From assembly GCF_003313335.1 (NCBI RefSeq), contig NZ_QMHP01000008.1:137653-201652 (forward strand): 64,000 nucleotides of DNA. Direction: 5' to 3'. Under the pieces are notes generated by a model that saw only the letters and a list, made by a program, of their open reading frames with translations, was not told the origin of the DNA and ran no database searches. Shown piece after piece: positions 1 through 12,477 of this stretch. The first letter of the stretch is position 1; each line of letters begins with the position of its first letter. This DNA is from Pedobacter zeaxanthinifaciens. Its GTDB lineage: Bacteria > Bacteroidota > Bacteroidia > Sphingobacteriales > Sphingobacteriaceae. The position numbers were made by a program, and so were the translations under genes.

Positions 1-138
1 ACAGGCCCTTTTCTTTAAAGGTTGTTTTTATGTATAAATAACACTAAGCTGTTATATAATTCGCCGCTTTCTTTTATCTTTAGGCGATTTTATCAAACCA
101 GTCCGTATTTGGACATTTTATTCGTACATCATAAATAA

Positions 139-2364
<2,226 letters not shown>

Positions 2365-2390
2365 GTAGTATTTATTAGATACGAATATAG

Positions 2391-2423
2391 AAATCCCTCG
2401 ATGGTTTTATCGAGGGATTTTTT
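2391..2423 (+). terminator. Rho-independent terminator of icd
   Basis: A perfect 12-bp stem (AAATCCCTCGAT at 2391-2402 with ATCGAGGGATTT at 2409-2420) has a 6-nt loop and runs into a T tract. It lies 27 bp after the icd stop. The remaining DNA to 2603 has no gene; around 2460-2500 it contains a CGCAAAGGGCACAAAG-type low-complexity stretch. Confidence 0.9.
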
Positions 2424-2603
2424 GTTGGAATTATATTCGTCATTGCGTTAAAAATTAGTAAACCGCAAAGGGCACAAAGTGCGCCAAGTTTCCGCAAAGA
2501 ACAGGTTGAGGTTATAGCTCAAAGTAAGATTTTGGACTTACGCTTTAATACTACCTCTCTGAGCTATGGGAAGTAGGCAGTTACTTATTATAATTTACTC
2601 CTC

Positions 2604-3041
2604 TTAAGCTTCTGCCAATTCTTTTACCTTTTGCAGCGCTTTAGGCCAAGTTTCCTCAAAATAGGATTTATACTCCTGTGTGCTATCCATTTCTACACTT
2701 AAAATTGATTTGCCTTCCAATGTGCTCAATTTGTAATTTTCATGTGCTCCATTCCACTTTTTCACCTCTTCACTTTCCAAGTCTTCAACACCGTTATTGT
2801 AAAAGCCCAAATGTTTGATAGACAGGTATTCGTTGGTGATGTGATCCGCAATTTCAGAAACCATTCCGTTGCCTTCAGTATTTAAAAACAAAGCTTTACT
2901 GCCTTTTTGCCAATCGGTTACCGCTCTTGAGCCTTCTGCAAATACGCTAGTCCATTGAGGATAGCTTTTTTCTCCGAAAAGAATATCCCAAACTTTTTCT
3001 TTACTGGCATTAATTTCGGTTTTGAAATACAATTTTTCCAT
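2604..3041 (-). CDS. SRPBCC / AHSA1-like domain protein
   Basis: This 145-residue cytosolic protein has the START/Bet-v-1-like (SRPBCC) fold. The opening MEKLYFKTEINASKEKVW followed by a WTSVF segment is the usual first strand, helix and 'P-x-W' region of AHSA1-type proteins, and the C-terminal helix is rich in Lys and Glu. Such proteins bind hydrophobic ligands or act as co-chaperones; the ligand here cannot be read from sequence. An in-frame start further upstream at 3116 would add 25 residues unlike the family, so the ATG at 3041 is preferred. It sits just downstream of a VOC-fold protein on the same strand (103-bp gap), and the two may be co-transcribed. Confidence 0.8.
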   Translation of the reverse strand: MEKLYFKTEINASKEKVWDILFGEKSYPQWTSVFAEGSRAVTDWQKGSKALFLNTEGNGMVSEIADHITNEYLSIKHLGFYNNGVEDLESEEVKKWNGAHENYKLSTLEGKSILSVEMDSTQEYKSYFEETWPKALQKVKELAEA

Positions 3042-3144
3042 AGTGTTAAATTTAAGTGCAACAATTAAATATCGCCGCTGCTTGAAGTAATTTACAGAGG
3101 AATACTTGAATATCAATGAGATGATTCAATTTTTTTTATAACGG

Positions 3145-3558
3145 TTAATATTTGAATTTGCTAAAGTCCATAAATAACACGTTCCATTTGTGACCATTTA
3201 GGTCGGTAAAACCACCTCCATACATCCAACCATCTTTTTCGCCACCTTTTGCATAAATGGTAGCTCCAGCTGCTGCGGCACTATCTAAAATTTCATCAAC
3301 TTCATTTCTACTTTCGGCATCAATGGAAATTAGGCAGGAAGTAGCATTATCTAATTCGGCGATTTTAAAATTAGTGAAGCTTTTAAACACCTCAGTCGTA
3401 AAAAAATTCACAATGAAATCTTTTTGACCGATTTTGAATGATACCATTGTATCGCTTTGCGGCGCATTAGTATTAACGGTAAAACCAATCTTTTTGAAAA
3501 AATCGGTGGTGGTTTTAATGTTATTTACCGGCAGGTTTAGCCAAATTTCTTTAGTCAT
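3145..3558 (-). CDS. VOC superfamily (glyoxalase/bleomycin-resistance-like) protein
   Basis: The 137-residue product resembles VOC metalloprotein-fold proteins of the PhnB/lactoylglutathione-lyase-like group. MTKEIWLNLPVNNIKTTTDFF forms the first beta-alpha-beta unit, and the GGFTDLNGHKWNVLFM ending is the classic last strand pair with a D-x-x-G-x-x-W signature. Substrate unknown; members range from dioxygenases to antibiotic-binding proteins, and this type is usually annotated only by fold. It precedes the SRPBCC gene on the minus strand. Proteins of these two folds often neighbour each other in Bacteroidota, but no pathway is implied. Confidence 0.8.
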   Translation of the reverse strand: MTKEIWLNLPVNNIKTTTDFFKKIGFTVNTNAPQSDTMVSFKIGQKDFIVNFFTTEVFKSFTNFKIAELDNATSCLISIDAESRNEVDEILDSAAAAGATIYAKGGEKDGWMYGGGFTDLNGHKWNVLFMDFSKFKY

Positions 3559-3701
3559 GCTTTAAATTTTTAAGTCGATAGTTCAAAAATCCGAATATTA
3601 ACCTACTAAAAACAGGGCGAAATACGACAATATGCAGGGGCATTTGACCGTGTTGTTTGGCGACGTTAGATTGTGTAACTTAGCTCAACGCCAATAAGCT
3701 C

Positions 3702-6536
3702 ATGAAGAAACTTTACTTGTTCTCGGTTTTGGTATTTGTTTTATTTGCTTTTGATAATGCAGATAAACCTTCCAAACAATCGAAATTTACGCTTCCCAAA
3801 GGAATTAATGCCGCCGATTATCTTCCAAATACTGTAATTGTTAAGTACAAAACCGGTACCAAGCTCAACTCACTTACTGAAAGTGCATCAGCCGAACTTA
3901 AGGATGCTGGCATAAGTCTATCAGCATTGGAGCCAATATTTAAGCAAAACACCAATAATACTGAGGCCACTTCAAATGCCGATCTTCATTTTGAGAATTA
4001 CTATGAAGCGAAGTATACGGGCAATACGCCCATAGAAAAGGTAATTAACGCTTTGTTACAAAATGATCAGGTTGCGTACGCCGAGCCAAGCTATGTGCAC
4101 ACTACTTGGTACACGCCAAATGATGCGGCCTATAGTGCACAGTTTTATCTGTCGCAAGTGAAAGCGCCTCAAGCTTGGGATGTTTTGAGAAATGCCTCAA
4201 GTGTAATTATAGGCATTGTTGATTCTGGATCTGAACTTACCCATCAAGATTTGGCAGCCAATATTTATTACAATACAGCCGATCCAGTTAATGGAATTGA
4301 TGACGATGGGGACGGTTACATAGATAACTACGCAGGTTGGGATTTTTGTGGTGCTTCTGCTACTACAATGATTGGTGATAATGATCCTAATGTGAAAAGT
4401 GCAGCTGCCGACCACGGTGTGCATGTAAGCGGCATAGCAAGTGCGGTAACCAATAATGGTATAGGCGTGGCAAGCATTGCAACCAACGCTAAATTGCTTA
4501 TTGTAAAAGCAGGTGCCGATGATAATGGTAGGTCAATTTATAAAGGCTACGAAGGGATTAAATACGCAGCCGATAAAGGAGCACAAATTATCAATTGTTC
4601 TTGGGGCGGCGAAGGTGGTGGTCAGTTTGGACAGGAAATGGTGAACTACGCCATTAGCAAAGGTTGTTTGGTAGTTGCGGCTGCGGGCAATTCTGGCAAT
4701 GATATTCCAATTTACCCCGCTGCTTACGACGGTGTGTTGGCAGTAGCTAATTTAAACTCCAATGATATCAAAGGGTCGGCCTCTAATTATGGTACTTATG
4801 TTGATATTTCTGCTCCCGGCGAAGGGATTTACAATACGGTTTTCAATAATAACTATGCTTATTACTCGGGCACATCAATGGCAGCGCCGCTGGTTGCTAG
4901 TGCAGCGGCATTGTTGAAAGCTAAATACCCTAATTATACTGGTTTGCAAATTGGCGAATTGTTAAGGGCAACTTCCGACAATATCAATGCGCAAAATCCA
5001 AATTATGTGAATTTATTAGGCAAGGGAAGGTTAAATGTTTACAGGGCGCTCACTGAAAGTGCTGCGTCAGTACGCTATCAAAATATTGCCATTACAGATC
5101 AGAGTTTCGGTAATAGGGCACCAGGCACTGAAATTACAATGCAGTTCAGTTTGAAAAATCTGCTCGTTCCTGTTACGGGATTAAATGTAAATATTACTTG
5201 TAATAGTCGTTATGTTCAGGTGTTAGATCAAAATATCAATGTCGGTAATCTAAGTACTGCTGAACTAAAAAATAATGTTGGTCCGGTTAGGGTAAGGATA
5301 CTGACTAATGCACCAGAAAATCACGAGGTATTATTTACGCTGAATTACACCGCCAATAATGGTAGTTATACCGATTTTGAAAGTTTTAAAACGGTAGTAG
5401 CACTCGATTACCTTAATGTTGCTGTAAATAAAGTGAGTACCACTTTAACTTCAAATGGTAGGGTGGGGTATAGCAAGGCTAATGCTACAGCTGGTTTGGG
5501 CTTTGTTTACAAAGATGAAAATATGCTGTATGAGGCTGCACTGCTAGTGGCTAAATCAAGTACTCAGGTAATGAATAATGCCAGGGCATCGTCCACTTCT
5601 AGTGAGGATTTTACACGTAATAAAACCGCCGCAATGTCCGTTTCTAACATCGCTGCTTTTGAAGGCACTAGTGTATTTACTGATGGGGCGGCTGCTAATC
5701 CAATTGGTTTAAAAATTACCTCAAGGGCTTTGGCTTTTAATAATAGTGGTGATGACAAGTATGTGATTATGGAATATGAGCTAATGAATGCCAGTGGTAC
5801 CGATTTGCAAAATATTTATACCGGTTTATTTACAGATTGGGATTTGGATGAATCGTCAGCTAATGCTACAGCCTACGATGCCGCAACAAAAATGGCTTAC
5901 GTTTACGCGAAAAAGAATACTTCCTATCCTTATGCAGGTGTGCGCTTACTAAATTTATCGGCGGCACCGGCTTATTATCCTTTGTCGTACCAATTGCCCA
6001 ATAGTTTACTGGCGGATAATAGTTTTTCCATCGCTGAAAAATATCAAACACTATCGTCGGGAATACAATCTCCGGGACTAGGCTATGATACCGCAAACGG
6101 TTACGACGTAATGTTCACGCTGGGAAGTGGGCCGTATAATATACCCAAAGGCGGTTCTATTAAAGTAGCCTATGCCTTTTTAGCTGCCGACAATAAAAAT
6201 GAACTGATTGCAGTAAGTGAAGCAGCAAAAACAAAGTATGATTTGGTAAACATTAAACCCGCTAGCGAATTGCCTAAAGATTATGCTTTGAAGCAGAATT
6301 ACCCAAATGCAGCAGATAAATTTACCTACATTCCGGTGGATTTGCCTGAAAACACGGATGTGGAGTTAACCATTTACGATATTCAGGGCAAGAAGGTTGC
6401 AACAGTTGCTTCAGGTGCTTTTAGCGCTGGTGCCTACCGCTTTTACGTTGATTTAAGCAAAACTTCAAAAGGAACCTATGTGTATCGGTTAAATACCACG
6501 AAATTCAAGCAAAGCAAAAAAATGGTAGTGAGGTAG
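3702..6536 (+). CDS. Secreted subtilisin-family (S8) serine protease with T9SS sorting domain
   Basis: The 944-residue exported protease has a Sec signal peptide (about residues 1-17), an I9-like propeptide around 35-135, and an S8 catalytic domain with the full triad: Asp174 in IVDSGSE, His238 in DHGVHVSG and Ser392 in SGTSMAAP. A large beta-rich middle region follows. The last 80 residues form a type IX secretion (T9SS type A) sorting domain, with a YPN motif, the TIYDIQGKKV strand and a basic KKMVVR end. It is therefore predicted to pass the outer membrane through T9SS and be released or surface anchored. No partner gene lies nearby; it is probably a nutritional extracellular protease. Confidence 0.93.
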   Translation: MKKLYLFSVLVFVLFAFDNADKPSKQSKFTLPKGINAADYLPNTVIVKYKTGTKLNSLTESASAELKDAGISLSALEPIFKQNTNNTEATSNADLHFENYYEAKYTGNTPIEKVINALLQNDQVAYAEPSYVHTTWYTPNDAAYSAQFYLSQVKAPQAWDVLRNASSVIIGIVDSGSELTHQDLAANIYYNTADPVNGIDDDGDGYIDNYAGWDFCGASATTMIGDNDPNVKSAAADHGVHVSGIASAVTNNGIGVASIATNAKLLIVKAGADDNGRSIYKGYEGIKYAADKGAQIINCSWGGEGGGQFGQEMVNYAISKGCLVVAAAGNSGNDIPIYPAAYDGVLAVANLNSNDIKGSASNYGTYVDISAPGEGIYNTVFNNNYAYYSGTSMAAPLVASAAALLKAKYPNYTGLQIGELLRATSDNINAQNPNYVNLLGKGRLNVYRALTESAASVRYQNIAITDQSFGNRAPGTEITMQFSLKNLLVPVTGLNVNITCNSRYVQVLDQNINVGNLSTAELKNNVGPVRVRILTNAPENHEVLFTLNYTANNGSYTDFESFKTVVALDYLNVAVNKVSTTLTSNGRVGYSKANATAGLGFVYKDENMLYEAALLVAKSSTQVMNNARASSTSSEDFTRNKTAAMSVSNIAAFEGTSVFTDGAAANPIGLKITSRALAFNNSGDDKYVIMEYELMNASGTDLQNIYTGLFTDWDLDESSANATAYDAATKMAYVYAKKNTSYPYAGVRLLNLSAAPAYYPLSYQLPNSLLADNSFSIAEKYQTLSSGIQSPGLGYDTANGYDVMFTLGSGPYNIPKGGSIKVAYAFLAADNKNELIAVSEAAKTKYDLVNIKPASELPKDYALKQNYPNAADKFTYIPVDLPENTDVELTIYDIQGKKVATVASGAFSAGAYRFYVDLSKTSKGTYVYRLNTTKFKQSKKMVVR

Positions 6537-6540
6537 AGGG

Positions 6541-6694
6541 CAATAACAAATGATCAATAACCAATAGCCAATGACCAAGGACCAGTGAACTAATGACCAA
6601 TAACCAATAAACCAATGACCAATGACCAGTGAACTAATGAACCAATGACCAATGAACCAATGCCCAATGAACCAACAACGAATGAACGAATGAA
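6541..6694. repeat. Degenerate short-unit repeat (AATGACCAATGAACC-like)
   Basis: The whole gap between the protease and tdk is built from 7-12-nt units such as AATGACC, AATAACC, AATGAACC and GTGAACT, repeated more than fifteen times with little drift. It has no coding potential and no stable hairpin. Similar ATGAAT/TTCATT unit arrays recur at 46003-46100 and 59012-59089. Confidence 0.85.
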
Positions 6695-7270
6695 CTAATT
6701 CCCGTTATTAAAACAAGCTCTACATCTAGGCTCATAGCTGTCCTTTTCGCCTAGTAGTACCCTAGCTTCGCTAGCTGCGGTACGGTAAGAATAAACAGCT
6801 GGACTGCCGCATTGCATACAAACCGCATTAACTTTCGTGACATGTTCGGCAATGGCCATTAAAGCGGGCATTGGGCCAAATGGTTTACCCAAGAAATCCA
6901 TGTCTAAGCCGGCAATAATTACCCTAATTCCTTTTTTTGCTAAGGTGTTGCAAACTTCAGGCAGTCCATCGTCAAAAAACTGAGCTTCATCAATGCCCAC
7001 CACTTGTGTATTGGCACCAAGTAGTAAAATAGCGGAAGAGTGGTCTACAGGCGTGGATTGGATGGAGTTGGAATCGTGTGAAACCACTGCGGTATCATCG
7101 TATCGAGTATCCGTTTTAGGTTTAAAAATCTCTACATTTAGCTTAGCAATCTGCGCCCTTTTAAGTCTTCTGATTAATTCTTCGGTTTTGCCTGAAAACA
7201 TAGAGCCGCAAACTACTTCAATACTTCCACTAATTTCTCCCCGTCTAAAATTTTGTTCGCTAAATAACAT
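6695..7270 (-). CDS. tdk: Thymidine kinase (class II, zinc-binding)
   Basis: It phosphorylates thymidine to dTMP with ATP in the pyrimidine salvage pathway. The 191-residue protein has the P-loop [12 protein letters not shown] at about residues 20-31, the DEAQFF Walker-B/substrate segment near 93 and two Cys pairs near the C-terminus (CMQC and CRAC) that form the structural zinc site. The ATG at 7270 gives [13 protein letters not shown], the usual start in relatives; an upstream ATG at 7291 would add seven residues. The gene is divergent from the next gene at 7553. Confidence 0.94.
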   Translation of the reverse strand: MLFSEQNFRRGEISGSIEVVCGSMFSGKTEELIRRLKRAQIAKLNVEIFKPKTDTRYDDTAVVSHDSNSIQSTPVDHSSAILLLGANTQVVGIDEAQFFDDGLPEVCNTLAKKGIRVIIAGLDMDFLGKPFGPMPALMAIAEHVTKVNAVCMQCGSPAVYSYRTAASEARVLLGEKDSYEPRCRACFNNGN

Positions 7271-7552
7271 TGTAAAGGTATTTTTAGCCAAACTTAGATA
7301 AATTTGCTTTGATATGCAATATCATCGGCTAGTGTATCAAAGTAATTTTCCGTTCTCTCCTCAACCATAAGAAGATATGATTATTAGAAGAAATATAACA
7401 GATTTTTATAGTATTTTTGGTTGAGTTTATTAACATAAAAAGCCAAAACTTTCGTTTAAAGAATGTGTTAAACTGTACATCAGGCAAATAATACATTCAA
7501 AAAATTTTTTCTTCGGAAGAAGTTTACTTAACGATTTAGAAATATAGCACAG

Positions 7553-8611
7553 ATGAAACAAGAAGCTCTTTTCAAAAAACTAGGAAACATACTTGCCGAA
7601 TTGAACGATCAATATCAGTTTTTGTCACAAAATCCGGAGCAATTGAGCGAGTTGGAATTAGAGCTATTTTTGGCTAACGCAAATTTCTTAGCAGATCATA
7701 TCCAAATTATCAAGAAACTAAATTTAGCGCCACAAGTTTTGCCTCCTGTTTCATCTCCCCAAAATCAGTTAGCGATAGAAGAACCTTCTGTATCTGACGA
7801 ATTAAGCGATGAGCTAAGAGATGTGCAGCAATTAGAAGCGATTACGTTTGCCAATACACAGGAACCAGAGGTAACGCCAATTGAATTGGTAGTTGAAGAA
7901 GAACCGGAGGTATTGAAACCAGCTCATGAGAAGGAAATTTTTAGGTTAGATGAAGAGCCTGCTCAAACTTTTGAGTTTATACTGAATTCGGATAGTTATT
8001 CGGAAGACGATAAATTTGATTTCGAAGAGAAAGGTGCTGATGAACTATTTGACAGGCCTTTAAGCGAAGAGGAAGAGTTGATTTTGGCGCAGAAACGCAA
8101 AGTGAAAGAGAACTTAATCAGAAATCCGGAGGAGCTAGAAGAAGATGAGATAGGCCCTGAGCCGTTCTTGGTACATAAAGAGGAGGAACTGCCTGCTGCT
8201 GCCCCTGTAGTTGAAGAACCTATGGTTTTGGAGGCACCTAAGCCAGTGGTTGAGGTTCATCAGGCAGTAGTTCCGGTAGCTAAAGTTGAAGAAACTACCG
8301 CTAAACCTACACTAAATGATATTTTGGCAGGAAGAAATACAAGCACCCGTTTGAACGAAACTTCTGGCAATGTAGTTACTGATTTAAAGGCAGCTATCAA
8401 TTTAAACGATAAGTTATTATACATTAAAGATTTGTTCAATGGTTATAACTTAGCTTACGCGGAGGCTATTGATATCGCCAATAAAATGCCAAACTTTGAT
8501 GCCGCGGATAACTTCTTCCAAAAAAACTACGCCGTTAAAAACAATTGGGCTGAAAAGCAAGCCACGGTTGATAAGTTTTATTTGTTGCTGAACAGAAGAT
8601 TTAAAGATTAG
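7553..8611 (+). CDS. Conserved hypothetical protein with acidic linker
   Basis: I do not recognise a named family. The 352-residue protein has a helical N-terminal part (about 1-60), a long acidic, Pro/Val/Glu-rich linker (about 65-245) and a structured basic-acidic C-terminus (about 260-352) containing LNDKLLYIKDLFNG and ending KFYLLLNRRF. There is no signal peptide and no transmembrane segment, so it is predicted cytosolic. The two-ends-plus-linker design suggests a scaffold or tether, but that is inference. It is monocistronic, divergent from tdk and convergent with rodA, with a weak TCGTC/GACGA hairpin and T5 at 8661-8678 behind it. Confidence 0.75.
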   Translation: MKQEALFKKLGNILAELNDQYQFLSQNPEQLSELELELFLANANFLADHIQIIKKLNLAPQVLPPVSSPQNQLAIEEPSVSDELSDELRDVQQLEAITFANTQEPEVTPIELVVEEEPEVLKPAHEKEIFRLDEEPAQTFEFILNSDSYSEDDKFDFEEKGADELFDRPLSEEEELILAQKRKVKENLIRNPEELEEDEIGPEPFLVHKEEELPAAAPVVEEPMVLEAPKPVVEVHQAVVPVAKVEETTAKPTLNDILAGRNTSTRLNETSGNVVTDLKAAINLNDKLLYIKDLFNGYNLAYAEAIDIANKMPNFDAADNFFQKNYAVKNNWAEKQATVDKFYLLLNRRFKD

Positions 8612-8732
8612 CTTTGGTATAGGTATTACAGGTACTTGAAGTTGGTAATAGGCTAGATATTCGTCTAAGACGATTTTTACCGAATACTGTCCACTAATTA
8701 CTAATTACTAATCCCTAGCTCCTAACCACCAT

Positions 8733-9995
8733 TTAAATAAATCCCATCCTATTTGAATCCAATTTCAAGAAGATAAATAGGAGTATGGTGAAGCTCCATA
8801 ATGATGATCCTCCATAACTGATAAATGGTAATGGAATACCGATAACAGGCATAATTCCAATCGTCATCCCCACGTTGATAAACACGTGAAAAAATAAGAT
8901 GCAGGCAATACTGTAGCCGTACACCCTTGAGAAAGCGGATCGCTGTCGTTCGGCCATATTGATGATCCGTAAAAGTAGGAAGCAGTAAAGGCCAATCACC
9001 ACAAAACAACCAATAAAACCCCATTCTTCGCCAATGGTAGAAAAAATAAAATCGGTGCTTTGGGCAGGCACATAACCAAATTTTGTTTGTGTACCCTCTA
9101 AAAATCCACGGCCGGTAAGTTGTCCAGCACCAATGGCAATTTTAGATTGTCTTACATTATATCCCGCACCTCTATTATCTGTAGTAAGTCCCAAAATTAG
9201 CTCGATACGTGTACGCTGGTGCGGTTTCAATACGTTTTCAAAAACAAACTTAGCTACAAATAAATAGGCAATTGCGGCTATGGTAATAATGCCAATGTTC
9301 ACCACTCTTCTTATCTTTTTTCTTGCATTGTAGGCAAATAGCGCTCCTATCGCCAAAATGGCAAAAATGAGCATTGCTGGAGCAACAAAAAGATTTAAGA
9401 TGAACAACAAAACTGCTCCCCAAAAAATAATCAAAAGGTTGCCGGGCAAGCCCTCGCGGTATAGCGGGAACATGAAAGATAAAAAGACCAACATTGATCC
9501 GGCATCTGGCTGCAGCATAATTAAAGCCATTGGTAAAATGATGATTGCCGCACAAATGAGAATCGGTTTTAAGGTATTGAGCTTTACGTTAAACGAGCTG
9601 ATGTACCGAGCCAGTAAAAGTGCAGTTCCGAATTTGGCGAATTCTGAGGGCTGCAACCTAAATGAACCAATGGGAATCCATGCCTGGTTACCACCCACGT
9701 TTCTTCCCACAACCAGTACTGCCATGAGCATGATGATGGTAATTCCATACACGATGGGCGCAAATACACTGAAAAACTTTGCATCTAACAATAAAATAGA
9801 TAAACCCAAAATCAAAGCCGATATAACGAAAATCAATTGCTTTCCATACTCATCGCTAAAGTTAAATGCCGTTGAAGTGTCCGGATCAAAACGTACCGAA
9901 AAGATATTTACGAAGCCAATGGCGCAAAGGGCCATATAAATCAATATGGTGATCCAATCAACGTTAAAAAAGAATCGGCTATTTTGCTGTTGCAT
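8733..9995 (-). CDS. rodA: Rod-shape-determining peptidoglycan glycosyltransferase RodA
   Basis: This SEDS-family membrane protein (420 aa, about ten transmembrane helices) polymerises lipid II glycan strands during cell elongation together with PBP2. Diagnostic elements are the QPSEFAKF motif after the third helix region, the long periplasmic loop, and the C-terminal GIPLPFISYGGSS motif. Its start overlaps the end of mrdA by 17 bp, so translation is likely coupled. It is the last gene of the mreB-mreC-mreD-mrdA-rodA operon. The 120 bp after its stop contain short CTAATTA/CCTAAC repeats. Confidence 0.96.
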   Translation of the reverse strand: MQQQNSRFFFNVDWITILIYMALCAIGFVNIFSVRFDPDTSTAFNFSDEYGKQLIFVISALILGLSILLLDAKFFSVFAPIVYGITIIMLMAVLVVGRNVGGNQAWIPIGSFRLQPSEFAKFGTALLLARYISSFNVKLNTLKPILICAAIIILPMALIMLQPDAGSMLVFLSFMFPLYREGLPGNLLIIFWGAVLLFILNLFVAPAMLIFAILAIGALFAYNARKKIRRVVNIGIITIAAIAYLFVAKFVFENVLKPHQRTRIELILGLTTDNRGAGYNVRQSKIAIGAGQLTGRGFLEGTQTKFGYVPAQSTDFIFSTIGEEWGFIGCFVVIGLYCFLLLRIINMAERQRSAFSRVYGYSIACILFFHVFINVGMTIGIMPVIGIPLPFISYGGSSLWSFTILLFIFLKLDSNRMGFI

Positions 9996-11961
9996 TTTTT
10001 CTCGGTAATATGGCGTTCTGATTCAATTGTTTTGCTGGCACTGGCTTAATTGGAGCCTTTTGCTTCGTAGTGTCTACTTTACTGCTATCTACCTTTAATT
10101 TTAATTTGGTGGGTAATTTATCTTTTAAAACTGGAAGTAAATTATCTGCTTTATATTGTTCAACAGTAGCACCATTAATTCGTCTTCCTTTTAAACTGTC
10201 AGTTAAGTATTTTTCGGTTATAAAACTAGCTATTGGAGCTGCATAAGCACCACCATAACCGCCATTCTCTACAATCACAGCAATTGCTATCTTAGGATTT
10301 TCGCGTGGAGCAAAGCCGATAAAAACAGAATGGTTTTTACCATGTACGTTTTGTACCGTTCCTGTTTTACCACACATTAATACGCCGGGTATACGAGATT
10401 CAGTTGCCGTACCAATAGAGGTATTAACCGCATCCTGCATCCCATCAATAACGGGTTCAAAATATTTAGCATCAATACCCACATAGTGCTTTTCTTTGTA
10501 TTTATTGTCGATGTGTTTATCGTTACCAATACCTTTAACTAGATGCGGTTTAACGTAGTAACCCCTGTTAGCTATAATGGCCATAATGTTTGCCATTTGT
10601 AGTGGTGTGGTGGTAACCTCGCCCTGTCCAATGCCCACCGACAAAATAGTAGTGTAGCCCCAATATTTACTGTAGCGCTTGGTGTAATCGTCGGCAGTGA
10701 ATAATTTGTAGGCACTTTCGCCAGGAAAGTCAATTCCCAAAGTATCACCTATGCCAAACTTGCGGACTTTTTCCTGCCATTCATCGTAAGCTTTATGCTG
10801 ATTTTGACTTTTCAACCCCTTCTTCACCATCATTTTGGCAAAAATAGTCCAGAAATAAGTGTTGCATGACCTAGCTATGCCTTTCCGCAGGGCGATATTT
10901 CCATCTACGTGTTCACATTTAAATCTCCTATTTCCAGCTTGGTAATAACCTGGGCAATTGAAGGTAGTATTTGGATCAATAACTCCATCTTGTAGGGCAA
11001 TTAAAGCATCCAAAGGTTTAAATGCCGAACCGGGCGAGTAACGTCCTTTGATAGGGCGAACGAATAGCGGCCGGTAAGGGTTACTTGAAATTTGCTGATA
11101 GTTTTTCCCCGTTTCGCGGCCTACCATTTTATTGGGGTCATAACCTGGGCTGCTTACAAACGCCAAAATTTCGCCAGTGCTGGGCTCAATGGCAACAATA
11201 CTTCCCAATTTATTGGCTAATAGTTGTTCGCCCAATTTTTGCAATTCTACATCAATTGTAGTGGTAAGTTGTTCACCTGCAACGGCTAGGGAATCAAAGC
11301 GGCCTTCGGCATAACTGCCCTGGGCAACGTTATGTACGTTGTATAAAATTCGTTTAATTCCTTTTTGACCTCTCAAATCAACTTCATATTGTTTTTCCAA
11401 GCCAGATTTTCCAATATAATCACCGGGACGGTAGTAACCTTGGTACTTTTCAATTTCACGTTGATTAACCTCTTTGATATAGCCCAAAAGCTGGCCGCTA
11501 ATGCTATCTGGATAGTACCTGATTGTTCTCTTTTGTACATCAAAACCCTTATAATTAGCCATTCGCTCTTGTAGGGTAGCATAAGTTTCTACGGAAAGCA
11601 ACTTTTGAAAAATCGATGCCTGATATCGGGAATAAACCTTTGCTTTTCTAAATTTCTCCCTAAATTCAGTCATATCAATGCCGATAATGCGGCAAAGTGA
11701 AAGGGTGTCAAATGGCTTCACCTCATTTGGCGTTACCATTAAGTCGTAGGTGGGTTGGTTTTGAGCCAAAACTTTACCGTTACGATCTACAATTACGCCT
11801 CGGGCGGGGTAAATGAACTGTTTTTTTAAAGCATTGTTGTTAGCATCCAAAAAATATTTATCACTGGCAACTTGGATATAAAATAGCCTGCCCAGCAGTA
11901 TTAGTGCCAGCAAAACAAACAGTCCCTGAATGATATATTTTCTGTTAAACAGTTGATCCAT
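9979..11961 (-). CDS. mrdA: Penicillin-binding protein 2, elongasome transpeptidase
   Basis: The 660-residue class B PBP cross-links peptidoglycan in the lateral wall and activates RodA. It has a single N-terminal membrane anchor (about residues 12-30), a pedestal/dimerisation domain from about 45, and a transpeptidase domain with the SxxK nucleophile motif SAFK (GSAFKPLDALI), the SxN motif in ARSCNTYF and the KTG motif in CGKTGTVQN. The C-terminal tail is Lys/Pro-rich. It directly abuts mreD and overlaps rodA by 17 bp. Confidence 0.96.
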   Translation of the reverse strand: MDQLFNRKYIIQGLFVLLALILLGRLFYIQVASDKYFLDANNNALKKQFIYPARGVIVDRNGKVLAQNQPTYDLMVTPNEVKPFDTLSLCRIIGIDMTEFREKFRKAKVYSRYQASIFQKLLSVETYATLQERMANYKGFDVQKRTIRYYPDSISGQLLGYIKEVNQREIEKYQGYYRPGDYIGKSGLEKQYEVDLRGQKGIKRILYNVHNVAQGSYAEGRFDSLAVAGEQLTTTIDVELQKLGEQLLANKLGSIVAIEPSTGEILAFVSSPGYDPNKMVGRETGKNYQQISSNPYRPLFVRPIKGRYSPGSAFKPLDALIALQDGVIDPNTTFNCPGYYQAGNRRFKCEHVDGNIALRKGIARSCNTYFWTIFAKMMVKKGLKSQNQHKAYDEWQEKVRKFGIGDTLGIDFPGESAYKLFTADDYTKRYSKYWGYTTILSVGIGQGEVTTTPLQMANIMAIIANRGYYVKPHLVKGIGNDKHIDNKYKEKHYVGIDAKYFEPVIDGMQDAVNTSIGTATESRIPGVLMCGKTGTVQNVHGKNHSVFIGFAPRENPKIAIAVIVENGGYGGAYAAPIASFITEKYLTDSLKGRRINGATVEQYKADNLLPVLKDKLPTKLKLKVDSSKVDTTKQKAPIKPVPAKQLNQNAILPRKNATAK

Positions 11962-12477
11962 TTATGCCGATTTTCTATTATGGAAAATAAACTCCACAAG
12001 TATTACAGTAAATAGCGTAAAAACAACACTTAATAAAGTTCTACCCAAGGTATAGCTCCACGAGCTTATTTTAAAAGCTTCAAGGAAAAATAAAATTAAG
12101 TGATGCGCAAAAATACACAATACTGCATACAAAGAAAACCATCTGAGCCCCATGTTACCTAAAGTAGGTTCCGGTTCATCAATGGAATCACGGTTTAAAC
12201 TAATCGAGATAAATATGGTACGAACAAAAGCTAAGGCCACACATGCACTGGTGTGTACGCCTAAGGTATCATAAAACGCATCTAGCGTGATGCCCGTCAT
12301 AAATGCAATGAGGTAGAGAAGTAGATTAGGCGTTCGGAAAGGTAACAACAAAATCACCAACACGTAGATAAAAGGGGTTGATAGATTATAGAAAGCCATG
12401 TTACGCAGTAGGAAGATTTGAATGAATAGGAGCGCCATCCATCTCAATAAATTGACAATTATGGTTCTGCTGTTCAT
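11962..12477 (-). CDS. mreD: Rod shape-determining protein MreD
   Basis: This 171-residue inner-membrane elongasome component has five to six hydrophobic segments. MreD is poorly conserved; the call rests on size, topology (MNSRTIIVNLLRWMALLFIQ at the start, then closely spaced helices), the FDAFYDTLGVH-like central segment typical of Bacteroidota MreD, and its position exactly between mreC and mrdA. It overlaps mreC by 4 bp (ATGA-type coupling) and directly abuts mrdA. Confidence 0.92.
   Translation of the reverse strand: MNSRTIIVNLLRWMALLFIQIFLLRNMAFYNLSTPFIYVLVILLLPFRTPNLLLYLIAFMTGITLDAFYDTLGVHTSACVALAFVRTIFISISLNRDSIDEPEPTLGNMGLRWFSLYAVLCIFAHHLILFFLEAFKISSWSYTLGRTLLSVVFTLFTVILVEFIFHNRKSA

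Noticed and set aside
9358..9939. 193-codon open frame antisense to rodA
   Set aside because: It lies wholly inside the certain rodA gene and its product resembles no protein.
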